From positions 1-5,272 of the forward strand of contig JARHZY010000150.1 of assembly GCA_029264655.1 (NCBI GenBank): a DNA stretch of 5,272 nt, written 5' to 3'. Within the stretch, counting starts at the first letter, position 1, and every line of letters starts with the position of its first letter. This DNA comes from Helicobacter sp. Its GTDB lineage: Bacteria; Campylobacterota; Campylobacteria; Campylobacterales; Helicobacteraceae. The notes below the pieces were generated by a model, which searched no databases, was not told the DNA's origin, and saw only the letters and a program-made list of their open reading frames with translations. A program made the translations under genes and the position numbers. This document shows, one piece after another, positions 1-5,239 of this stretch.

Positions 1-248
1 CTACCAACTGCACTACCATTTTTGCTAGATACATAAATATTTACATCGCTTATACCTGTTTTTGTCAATAAACCACCAGATTTAAACTCTTCTATAGAAA
101 CCTTTTGTATTTTACCGCTTGATGATAATTCTACAATTTTATCATTTCCTATATAAATACCAGAATGTTCTGCATAACCTAATGCTAAATCACAATATAC
201 AATAGAACCTTCCTTTGGTTTTACTTTCTTAGAAAATTTTTGCTTCAT
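1..248 (-). CDS. LRAT-like / NlpC-P60 superfamily protein, N-terminal part
   Basis: Partial gene: 82 codons are visible and the reading frame runs off the left edge. The protein has no signal peptide; it begins with a lysine-rich stretch. Residues 13-42 read GSIVYCDLALGYAEHSGIY and onward, followed by IGNDKIVEL, which matches the LRAT pattern in which a small protein opens with a G-D/S-I/L-V strand and then a catalytic His in an 'EHxGIYxG' context (His28 here). Residues 70-82 (NIYVSSKNGSAVG) resemble the next strand of bacterial LRAT-like proteins. The nucleophilic Cys of this family lies further C-terminal and is outside the window. Known members are thiol acyltransferases or hydrolases; the substrate here cannot be told. 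The start is bounded by an in-frame TAA two codons upstream (252-254). No good Shine-Dalgarno is seen before it. Family call is fairly sure, function open. Confidence 0.75.
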   Translation of the reverse strand, partial: MKQKFSKKVKPKEGSIVYCDLALGYAEHSGIYIGNDKIVELSSSGKIQKVSIEEFKSGGLLTKTGISDVNIYVSSKNGSAVG

Positions 249-325
249 AATTTATCATAATCTATTTTTAGTATCTATTTAAATAAAAATATATATAATT
301 TATAACTATTTAATAATTTAGTAGA

Positions 326-360
326 AAATCTAGTAAATTTGTTACAAAAAAGCACATAAA
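326..360. repeat. Weak third copy of the element-end repeat
   Basis: The stretch starts AAATCTAGTAAA and ends AAAAAAGCACATAAA. Aligned by eye with 3458-3491 it matches at about 27 of 35 positions with one gap, sharing AAATCTA, TAAA, ACAAAAA and CATAAA. In such AT-rich DNA part of this could be chance. It is noted because it has the same orientation and the same internal order of blocks as the two better repeat copies. A 14-base string inside it (334-347, TAAATTTGTTACAA) recurs exactly at 1453-1466 just upstream of the 84-residue ORF. Confidence 0.35.
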
Positions 361-476
361 AATCTAATTTAAAATTAAATTCATGCTTCACTTTTTACAT
401 GCCATATTAGAATCTACTTTTTATATTAGCAGCCCTTATAATGATAATAGCTATCGTAATTATTATTATTTATTTT

Positions 477-626
477 TTAGTGCATAGTAGATTGTAAAGG
501 TTTATATAAAAACAACCATATGTTATTAATAGCTCCTTTAATTAATTTATAAAATAATATCATATCAAAGCTTAAATACAACTTAAAATATAATAAATCT
601 ACTAAAAAAAATATATCCCAAAAGCC
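477..626 (-). pseudogene. Possible 3' part of an interrupted small membrane-protein gene
   Basis: The minus strand is open for 49 codons here, bounded by an in-frame TAG at 627-629 and ending in TAA at 477-479. It has no start codon near its beginning. The peptide opens GFWDIFFLVDLLYFKL and ends LFLYKPLQSTMH; it is hydrophobic with scattered charges, as a small inner-membrane protein would be. The open frame begins exactly in the repeat block GGGCTTTT, which is also where the open frame of the partner fragment at 3465-3579 enters its repeat copy in the same reading phase (ATG GGC TTT). The two could therefore be halves of one gene of about 85 codons split by the element between them. I do not recognise the family. 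An open frame of this length in T-rich DNA can arise by chance, so this is tentative. Confidence 0.3.
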
Positions 627-627
627 C
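595..627. repeat. Direct repeat copy 1, candidate left element end
   Basis: AAATCTACTAAAAAAA at 595-610 is identical to 3458-3473, and AAAAGCCC at 620-627 is identical to 3479-3486; the bases between differ (ATATATCCC here, TAAC at the other copy). Both copies have the same orientation and bracket the recombinase and its two small neighbours, as attL and attR of an integrated element would. The first 13 bases also occur inverted at 741-753, inside the 3' end of the 159-residue ORF. Being A-rich, part of the identity is cheap, but the CTACT and AGCCC portions are not homopolymeric. Confidence 0.5.
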
Positions 628-675
628 TATATAAAAGCTTTTGAGTGTAATATAATTAAAAAAAATGCTAATAAA

Positions 676-698
676 AACAATTATATATCATAATTGTT
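676..698 (-). terminator. Hairpin terminator after the 159-residue ORF
   Basis: A perfect 9-base inverted repeat, AACAATTAT (676-684) and ATAATTGTT (690-698), with a 5-base loop lies 13 bases after the stop codon of the 159-residue ORF. Read on the minus strand the stem is followed by TTTATTAGC and then a further T run. The stem is poor in G and C, so as an intrinsic terminator it would be weak, but position and T-rich tail fit. It would end the transcript of the two small ORFs. Confidence 0.5.
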
Positions 699-711
699 GT
701 TATAGTCTATT

Positions 712-1191
712 TTAGGGATTTAAAGACTTTTGAATATCACTTTTAGTAGATTTAACCCCTAAAAAATGATTTACTAAAGAATCACGAATAAATTTTTTGA
801 TAGCATTTATGTGTTTCATTGTATCACTATTAATCTTTTCTATGGTATAAAAATAAGGCTTACCATTAAAAAGTGTATTAATGTAATTTTCTTTGTTATC
901 ATTACACAATTCATAAATCATTCTATTAAATCTAAATGCCAACTTATTATCTTTTGTATAAAATAATTCGCATTCTATAACTAAGTAACCAATACCTAAT
1001 ATAAAGGTATTCTCTTTAACAAATTTATCACTAAACATTAGATATTCTAATTTATTATTATGGTTTTCTCTATCATCAATTTGAATGTGTAGTTTAATCT
1101 TACTATAATGTTTTCCATTTGTAAATGATTCTATATCTAAAATCTTAGTGTTTAGTCTTTGTAAAAAATCATACATACTAATTATATACAT
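712..1191 (-). CDS. Unknown 159-residue protein
   Basis: I do not recognise a family. The protein is lysine-, asparagine- and isoleucine-rich, lacks a signal peptide or a membrane segment, and looks like a soluble alpha/beta protein: beta-like stretches around residues 30-38 (YSKIKLHIQI) and 63-77 (FILGIGYLVIECELF), then a charged helical C-terminal third (about 120-145, SDTMKHINAIKKFIRD). The start at 1191 is favoured over the Met at residue 6 because AAGGGG sits six bases before it. It overlaps the end of the upstream 84-residue ORF by 10 bases, so the two are very likely translationally coupled and work together. It is the last gene before a hairpin. Roles such as recombination directionality factor, regulator or part of a two-component defence/toxin pair are possible but nothing in the sequence decides among them. 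Confidence 0.75.
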   Translation of the reverse strand: MYIISMYDFLQRLNTKILDIESFTNGKHYSKIKLHIQIDDRENHNNKLEYLMFSDKFVKENTFILGIGYLVIECELFYTKDNKLAFRFNRMIYELCNDNKENYINTLFNGKPYFYTIEKINSDTMKHINAIKKFIRDSLVNHFLGVKSTKSDIQKSLNP

Positions 1192-1436
1192 TCAGCACCC
1201 CTTAATATATTAGCAATATCATTGTGCAGTGTATCTATAAAACTTGCTTTATTTAATCCATACATGCCCTTTAAATCGATTTTTCCTATAACCTTATATG
1301 TATTACCTTTTCTAAAATAAACAACCACAAAACCGCTTATAAGCGATATATAAGAATAAGGTTGCAAGTATTGGTATCTTTGTGTTTTCAAATGATTGTT
1401 TTTTCTGTTTTCGTAAATGGTTTTTAGTAGTTCCAT
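1182..1436 (-). CDS. Unknown 84-residue protein
   Basis: No family recognised. The N-terminus (about residues 1-20) is charged and helical-looking (ELLKTIYENRKNNHLKTQ), the middle has a hydrophobic beta-like stretch ISLISGFVVVYF (about 31-42) followed by a KGNTYKVIGKIDLKG turn-rich segment, and the C-terminus is helical (FIDTLHNDIANILRGA). The hydrophobic stretch is too short to call a membrane span. It lacks an obvious helix-turn-helix. The start at 1436 is supported by AAAGG six bases upstream. The gene lies 81 bases after the recombinase stop, has its own promoter-like element that is shared with the recombinase (1471-1495), and overlaps the following 159-residue ORF. Its size and position next to a recombinase would fit an excision factor, but that is only an inference from context. 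Confidence 0.72.
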   Translation of the reverse strand: MELLKTIYENRKNNHLKTQRYQYLQPYSYISLISGFVVVYFRKGNTYKVIGKIDLKGMYGLNKASFIDTLHNDIANILRGAECI

Positions 1437-1496
1437 AACATACCTTTTATTTTAAATTTGTTACAACATGAGTTATAACTTAAATAGTATGTTATG
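1434..1496. repeat. 10-base inverted repeat around the 84-residue ORF promoter
   Basis: CATAACATAC (1434-1443) and GTATGTTATG (1487-1496) are perfect inverted copies. The left arm includes the start codon of the 84-residue ORF, the right arm lies just upstream of the -10-like box. Because the right arm would not be transcribed, this is better read as two half-sites for a DNA-binding protein (autoregulation or a recombinase/accessory binding site) than as an RNA hairpin. The core TATGTTAT also occurs at 3397-3404 upstream of the recombinase and at 519-526. Confidence 0.5.
1471..1495 (-). promoter_or_regulatory. Promoter/operator-like element before the 84-residue ORF, shared with the recombinase
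   Basis: On the minus strand this reads ATAACATACTATTTAAG and then TTATAACT. It aligns with 3379-3404 upstream of the recombinase with a two-base gap: both keep ATAACATA, TTAAG and TTATAACT in order. TATAAC (1472-1477) is a reasonable -10 box and is embedded in the palindrome AGTTATAACT. It lies about 35 bases before the start codon. Conservation of spacing and sequence at two gene starts in the same block suggests a common regulator or sigma-factor target. Confidence 0.55.
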
Positions 1497-1517
1497 AAGT
1501 ATCAATAATATTAAGCT

Positions 1518-3311
1518 TTAATTTGAGTATTCATTGCAATAGTATTTAGTGTCTATGTTTCTAACTCCATTTGTGAATACAAAATTCATATCAAAATACC
1601 CTAAATGCGTATATAATGTTGAGGTTTCAGCTTCAAATAATATTTTCATATCGATACCTATACCTTTAAGTATCGTATCTACTTGTAAGCTAAAAACGCT
1701 TAATAAACTTACAATCGTATTAAGTGGGTAATTACAATGTTTAAATACATTAAAATAATAATCAAATAGGCTCACAAAGCCGCGTATATCCACTTTAGTA
1801 TAATTAAAAAATATTAATTCAAAAATAAAACTTGCTTCAAAACCAAGTATTAAACCATTACTACCACTAAGACCCCCACTATAAGCATTTACATAAGCAT
1901 TCGCTCTTTTGTGTCCTACCTTCTCATGTGCGTTCGCTTCAAGCCCAAGAGACCCTAGAAAAGATATATAAAAGTGCCTATATCTATGATTGAAATCATC
2001 TTTTCCATCATGTAGTTTTTCAAAATTACACAATATATCTTTACCTACATTCATATCAAAATCTTTTAGTCTTTTGTCGATATTTGCTTGCATTACACCT
2101 AGTTTCACAACTGAATTTGCTTTAGTATAGAATGTATTAAAAATATAATCTGTGTTGGATTCTTTACTTAATTTAAATCTATCATCTTTGAATGCTGTTT
2201 TTAAATCAAACATTCCAATTCTTACATTTTGCATACTTCTTAATATCGCATTTAACACAAAGCCACAAGCTAGTAAATTAGAATTGTTTGTTTTGTTTTC
2301 TATTGGCAAGTAAAAACCATATACACGCCTACCATCATTAATAATAGTCAAGTCTTGCCATCGTAAATTACAAATTTCACTTATTCTAAGACCGCTTACC
2401 ATACTTACAAGCCTTATAGCACATGTTAAAAAATAATTATACTTTTCAATCGTTATACTATAAGTTTCTATCACTCTATTTTGCCTTTTATATGCAGTAT
2501 AACTAACATAATTTTCAATCAAGTTTGCATATTGCTTAGCATTTTTTATACTTTTTAATAATTCAGCATATGAAGTAGTAAAAAGGTTATGTACTATTGC
2601 TATATATTCAAAAATATACTTAGCATTATCTCTAAACCATATTTTATTATCCTTAGTTACTTTATTACTCTTTTCATACTTTGCTTTGGTATATTTATTT
2701 TCTATTTTAGATTTACATTTAAACATATCTAAATCACTATTGTTTGCTATAATGTGTCCTACAAATTCTTTTAATGCCCTATACCAGCCTTTATTATCCC
2801 ATGTTACATTATCCATTAATTCACATACTATATCATCAAAATTATTACTTTTCAAGTGATTTACTTTTAAATAATCGATAATATTTCTATTAAAACTATT
2901 ATAAAGTATCATGCTATTTGCTTTAAGTTTGTTATCTTTTATTACTATAAAATCGTGTAACATGCTTTTGAAAATGTCTAAATTAGTTTTTACCAACTCT
3001 ATATTTTCAGCATTTACACACCCACTACTAAGGCTTTGTAATGTGATACACCTATCATAAAATTCATTTTTTGATAACTCTTTAAATTCATTACATGTTA
3101 TGATACCTAAATTGTTATTCTTATGACCTACTACAATTATATCTCTATTTCTATTGATTCTAACCCTAACTATATTTCCATTTTTTCCCTTTTTATTATC
3201 CTTTTGTTTATATATACTATAAATGATATTATTCTTTAATTTAAACCCATCATACCTATTTATAAATACTTGTAATGAGTAACTATTTTCTTTTTTCAAT
3301 AACTTAGCCAT
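1518..3311 (-). CDS. Tyrosine recombinase/integrase with long C-terminal extension
   Basis: This DNA-cutting and rejoining enzyme would integrate and excise the element. All expected catalytic residues can be placed: Arg309 in SGLRISEICNLRW (306-318), Lys340 in the hairpin region (IENKT), His442 and Arg445 in HRYRH, His467 in VGHK, and the nucleophile Tyr477 in NAYSGG. Residues about 225-290 are helical and fit the core DNA-binding domain; residues 1-220 are a long, basic N-terminal region that may bind arm-type sites. At 597 residues it is much longer than Xer-type recombinases (about 300-370), and about 120 residues follow the catalytic Tyr, where most relatives stop within some 20; this tail is hydrophobic and aromatic-rich. 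The start is supported by AAAGG six bases upstream. It is first of three co-oriented genes. Not assignable by eye to XerH or XerT. Being a tyrosine recombinase is close to certain; target and subfamily are not. Confidence 0.93.
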   Translation of the reverse strand: MAKLLKKENSYSLQVFINRYDGFKLKNNIIYSIYKQKDNKKGKNGNIVRVRINRNRDIIVVGHKNNNLGIITCNEFKELSKNEFYDRCITLQSLSSGCVNAENIELVKTNLDIFKSMLHDFIVIKDNKLKANSMILYNSFNRNIIDYLKVNHLKSNNFDDIVCELMDNVTWDNKGWYRALKEFVGHIIANNSDLDMFKCKSKIENKYTKAKYEKSNKVTKDNKIWFRDNAKYIFEYIAIVHNLFTTSYAELLKSIKNAKQYANLIENYVSYTAYKRQNRVIETYSITIEKYNYFLTCAIRLVSMVSGLRISEICNLRWQDLTIINDGRRVYGFYLPIENKTNNSNLLACGFVLNAILRSMQNVRIGMFDLKTAFKDDRFKLSKESNTDYIFNTFYTKANSVVKLGVMQANIDKRLKDFDMNVGKDILCNFEKLHDGKDDFNHRYRHFYISFLGSLGLEANAHEKVGHKRANAYVNAYSGGLSGSNGLILGFEASFIFELIFFNYTKVDIRGFVSLFDYYFNVFKHCNYPLNTIVSLLSVFSLQVDTILKGIGIDMKILFEAETSTLYTHLGYFDMNFVFTNGVRNIDTKYYCNEYSN

Positions 3312-3347
3312 ATTGTGCCTTTATTAAATAAAATATGCTATAACTAT

Positions 3348-3368
3348 TATGTATAAAGCATATACATA
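3348..3368. repeat. Inverted repeat in the recombinase leader
   Basis: TATGTATA (3348-3355) and TATACATA (3361-3368) form an 8-base inverted repeat with the 5-base spacer AAGCA. A second, nested pair is ATATGCT (3333-3339) and AGCATAT (3357-3363). They lie between the -10-like box and the start codon of the recombinase, so they could be an operator or a leader hairpin that limits recombinase synthesis; the two pairs share bases 3357-3363 and could be alternative folds. Confidence 0.4.
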
Positions 3369-3378
3369 GTTTAACAAA

Positions 3379-3404
3379 AGTTATAACACTTAATGCTATG
3401 TTAT
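3379..3404 (-). promoter_or_regulatory. Promoter/operator-like element before the recombinase
   Basis: On the minus strand it reads ATAACATAGCATTAAG, then TGTTATAACT. It is the partner of 1471-1495. TATAAC (3380-3385) is a -10-like box about 68 bases before the recombinase start, leaving room for a leader with the inverted repeats at 3333-3368. The next bases also correspond loosely (TTTGTTAA here, CATGTTGTAA at the other copy). Confidence 0.5.
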
Positions 3405-3457
3405 CGCTATTTTATTAACTGATATATGTAATAAAAAAAATGATTAAAAAAAATAAA

Positions 3458-3486
3458 AAATCTACTAAAAAAATAACAAAAAGCCC
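3458..3486. repeat. Direct repeat copy 2, candidate right element end
   Basis: Shares AAATCTACTAAAAAAA (3458-3473) and AAAAGCCC (3479-3486) with 595-627. On the minus strand it is entered from the right by the open frame of the broken ORF at 3465-3579, which hits a TAG inside the repeat. As the right-hand counterpart of an attachment site it would mark the limit between host DNA (right) and element (left). The flanking 3430-3460 is nearly pure A/T. Confidence 0.5.
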
Positions 3487-3579
3487 ATAAATAGATAGTA
3501 GTATAAACTATGCTTTATCTTTTCTTGAATTATCCAGCTTATCATATTGTTAGGTATTTCTAGTATAAATTTTTTTCAT
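3465..3579 (-). pseudogene. Broken 5' part of a small membrane-protein gene
   Basis: An ATG at 3577-3579 has an excellent ribosome binding site, AAAGGA at 3585-3590 with a 5-base spacer, yet its frame stops after nine codons (MKKIYTRNT). Right after the ATG is a run of seven A. Gain or loss within that run would move translation into the neighbouring frame, which stays open and reads ILEIPNNMISWIIQEKIKH, then SLYYYLFMGF, before ending in a TAG at 3465-3467 inside the repeat. The peptide looks like a short cytoplasmic start followed by a membrane segment. The gene sits right after the bioA remnant, same strand. In Helicobacter pylori bioA is followed by a periplasmic isomerase-like gene, but the match to that is too weak to claim. 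Best read as a truncated host gene at the element border. Confidence 0.4.
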
Positions 3580-3617
3580 AATAATCCTTTAAAATTCATA
3601 AAACATATTGCATATAC

Positions 3618-3958
3618 TTAAAGCATCTCAATAATATCTTTTAAACAATCTACAACATAACTTATTTCTTCTCTTGTAATTACATATGGTTGCATGAAAT
3701 ATATTGTATTCCCAAGCATTTATTAATATATCTCACTATCCATACAACGCTTGATAGATTATCTTAAGAACTTTCTTATTCTATCATAAACACCCGCAAA
3801 TAAAGCCATAAACTCCAGAAATATGGCTAATCTATTATAACTATACAAAACTCTATATTATCAAACTTGATTATAGAATCATGCTTTAAGCTATCTATGG
3901 TATTTATAATTTGCCTTGATTTTTGTAAAGCATTACCTCAAAAAACTCTTTCTGCCAA
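3618..3958 (-). pseudogene. bioA: Decayed C-terminal remnant of bioA (DAPA aminotransferase)
   Basis: The last 33 codons (3618-3719) read MLGNTIYFMQPYVITREE and on to DCLKDIIEML, matching the C-terminus of class III aminotransferases of the BioA type (LRP-GNTIYxMPPYxI). Upstream, pieces of the same protein appear in other frames: NALQKSRQIINTIDSLKHDS and then IIKFDNIEFC (about 3934-3840), and ISGVYGFICG (about 3825-3795). Several stops and frame changes separate them, and the N-terminal two thirds including the PLP lysine are absent. BioA makes 7,8-diaminopelargonate in biotin synthesis; this copy cannot work. It begins only a few bases after the stop of the aminotransferase at 3964, so a deletion probably joined them. 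Assignment to BioA rather than another class III aminotransferase rests mainly on the C-terminal motif. Confidence 0.65.
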
Positions 3959-3963
3959 TTTAA

Positions 3964-5109
3964 TTACACATTCATTAAACATTCAAAAAAGATACGGTTT
4001 GCTTGTGCATTAAATGTGCGTATCCCAAGTATCTGTAAAGTAAGCTCTATTGCATTTATAACAAAAGCAATCTCATGGAGTGGCACATATCCCATGTGGT
4101 TTATTCTAAAAATTTTATCTTTTAATCTATCTTGCCCTCCTGCAACATTAATATTATAACGTGCTTTTAGAATCTTTATAATATCTTTTGCATATATTGA
4201 ATCTACAACACTCATACTATTTGCTGGTGTTTTTGGGTAAATATGTAAATCAATAGCTTGTAAAGCTTGACGCGTAGCGTGTGCAATATTTGTGCTATAT
4301 TGATATATATCTGTAAGCTCTAAATCATGTGCTACTAGCATATCAAAATAAGCCTTTACACCTATAATAATCGAAGTAGTAGCGGTATATGCAGTTGTAT
4401 TTTTACGTTGATTTTTTAATTCTTTGGCAAGATTAAAATAATATCCTTTAGGATATTGCTCAATAAAATCAATAGCTTGCTTGCTTAAACCAATAAATGC
4501 AAGTCCAGGTGGCAACATAAAAGCCTTTTGACTACCACCAATAAGTGCATCAATATGAGTCGTGTCAATATGTTCTACACCCATAGCTGTAATACCATCT
4601 GCAATAACAAAAATATCTTGGTTATATTTTTTGACAAGTGCTGCTATTTCTTTATATGGATGTGCTAATCCACCCGCTGACTCACAAATCTGCAAACATA
4701 TGCATTCAATGTCTTTATGCTGCATTAATGCTTGCTCAATGGATTCTAAACTAGCAGGTGTATCCCATTCATTTATAATTTCAATAACTTCTCGGCCTAT
4801 TGCACGTCCTATACCACCAAATCGTTCTCCAAATTTCCCACTATTAATACTTAGAATCTTATGTGATGAAAAAGTATGGATACATGCCTCCATAGCACCT
4901 GTGCCACTACTTGCAAGCATAAGTGTTTCTGGCATTTGCAACATTGCATGCAAATGCATACGCACAGCAGCAAAAATAGATTCAAATGCACTTGTCCTAT
5001 GGTGGAGTGTTGGTTGTGCCATAGCTTGACGGATATATTCTGGCGTAGGTGTTGGACCGGGTGTAAATAAAAGTGCCTGTGTAATAAGTTTCATTTTATT
5101 TGTTTCCAT
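3964..5109 (-). CDS. Class V PLP-dependent aminotransferase (alanine-glyoxylate / serine-pyruvate type)
   Basis: A complete cytoplasmic enzyme of 381 residues, the usual length for the family. It transfers an amino group from a small amino acid to a 2-oxo acid using pyridoxal phosphate. Visible motifs in order: LFTPGPTPTP (14-23) at the substrate entrance, HHR (36-38), the cofactor-phosphate loop SSGTGAMEA (67-75), Asp171 in ADGITAMG that pairs with the pyridine ring, Lys195 in GGSQKAFMLPPG that forms the Schiff base, and Arg335 in FRINHMGY that should hold the substrate carboxylate. The start at 5109 has AAGGG about six bases upstream; Met6 is less likely. Relatives are annotated as alanine-glyoxylate or serine-pyruvate aminotransferase; a phosphoserine aminotransferase role is a possible alternative. 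It stands alone, divergent from the flavodoxin gene, and looks like core genome. Confidence 0.92.
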   Translation of the reverse strand: METNKMKLITQALLFTPGPTPTPEYIRQAMAQPTLHHRTSAFESIFAAVRMHLHAMLQMPETLMLASSGTGAMEACIHTFSSHKILSINSGKFGERFGGIGRAIGREVIEIINEWDTPASLESIEQALMQHKDIECICLQICESAGGLAHPYKEIAALVKKYNQDIFVIADGITAMGVEHIDTTHIDALIGGSQKAFMLPPGLAFIGLSKQAIDFIEQYPKGYYFNLAKELKNQRKNTTAYTATTSIIIGVKAYFDMLVAHDLELTDIYQYSTNIAHATRQALQAIDLHIYPKTPANSMSVVDSIYAKDIIKILKARYNINVAGGQDRLKDKIFRINHMGYVPLHEIAFVINAIELTLQILGIRTFNAQANRIFFECLMNV

Positions 5110-5139
5110 TTTTTCCCTTTTTGTAAAAAAATATTTGTA

Positions 5140-5148
5140 AGTATAGCA
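5140..5148 (-). promoter_or_regulatory. Extended -10 promoter of the aminotransferase gene
   Basis: On the minus strand TGCTATACT gives an extended -10 box (TGN plus TATACT), about 30 bases before the start codon of the aminotransferase. Helicobacter sigma-80 promoters typically have a strong -10 with a TG extension and only a vague -35, which is what is seen. A plus-strand -10-like TATAGT at 5174-5179 may serve the flavodoxin gene. Confidence 0.5.
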
Positions 5149-5239
5149 GAAATATGAATGCAGTTAAGTAAAATATAGTATGCTTGCAAACAGACAAGCC
5201 TAACATTTGGTTTGTAATTCTAAAAACAAGGAAATTACA

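Larger units (their letters stand above)
249..711. other. 463-base gap without an intact gene
   Basis: This very AT-rich stretch lies between the stop of the 159-residue ORF and the LRAT-like gene. No intact gene is visible on either strand. It does hold four things listed separately: a third, weaker repeat copy (326-360), an open stretch of 49 codons read as a possible gene remnant (477-626), the left direct-repeat copy (595-627) and a terminator-like hairpin (676-698). A second hairpin at 619-625 / 637-643 (CAAAAGC / GCTTTTG, 11-base loop) overlaps the repeat and on the minus strand is followed by eight Ts, so it could be a backup terminator. No convincing promoter for the LRAT-like gene was found. 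Confidence 0.6.
595..3486. mobile_element. Candidate minimal integrative element with tyrosine recombinase
   Basis: The proposed element carries, all on the minus strand, a tyrosine recombinase and two short unknown ORFs, with imperfect direct repeats at both ends (595-627 and 3458-3486). It is about 2.9 kb and has no replication, conjugation or packaging gene in it. Flanking evidence for insertion is a split open frame (3465-3579 and 477-626) and a decayed bioA on the right. Its genes are visibly more AT-rich than the aminotransferase at 3964-5109. No tRNA gene lies at either end, so if this is an insertion, it is not a tRNA-targeted one. The left limit is uncertain: the weaker repeat at 326-360 could be the true end, or the whole block could be part of a larger island that includes the LRAT-like gene. 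Confidence 0.45.

Noticed and set aside
1549..1731. 60-codon open frame on the plus strand
   Set aside because: It is antisense within the recombinase tail, has no ribosome binding site and its protein looks like a frame shadow.
3427..3482. Long A-rich tracts as a possible replication origin or curved-DNA site
   Set aside because: A-runs are common in all non-coding parts of this window; no DnaA boxes or iterons accompany them.
4562..5029. 155-codon open frame on the plus strand
   Set aside because: It lies wholly antisense to the aminotransferase, whose motifs prove the minus-strand frame; the Ser/Cys/Ile-rich translation is typical of a shadow.
4876..5070. 64-codon plus-strand open frame rich in Cys and His
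   Set aside because: Also antisense to the aminotransferase; the Cys/His richness comes from the complementary codons, not from a zinc-binding design.
5182..5199. GCTTG / CAAGC inverted repeat before the flavodoxin gene
   Set aside because: Only five bases per arm; expected by chance and not placed relative to a clear promoter.
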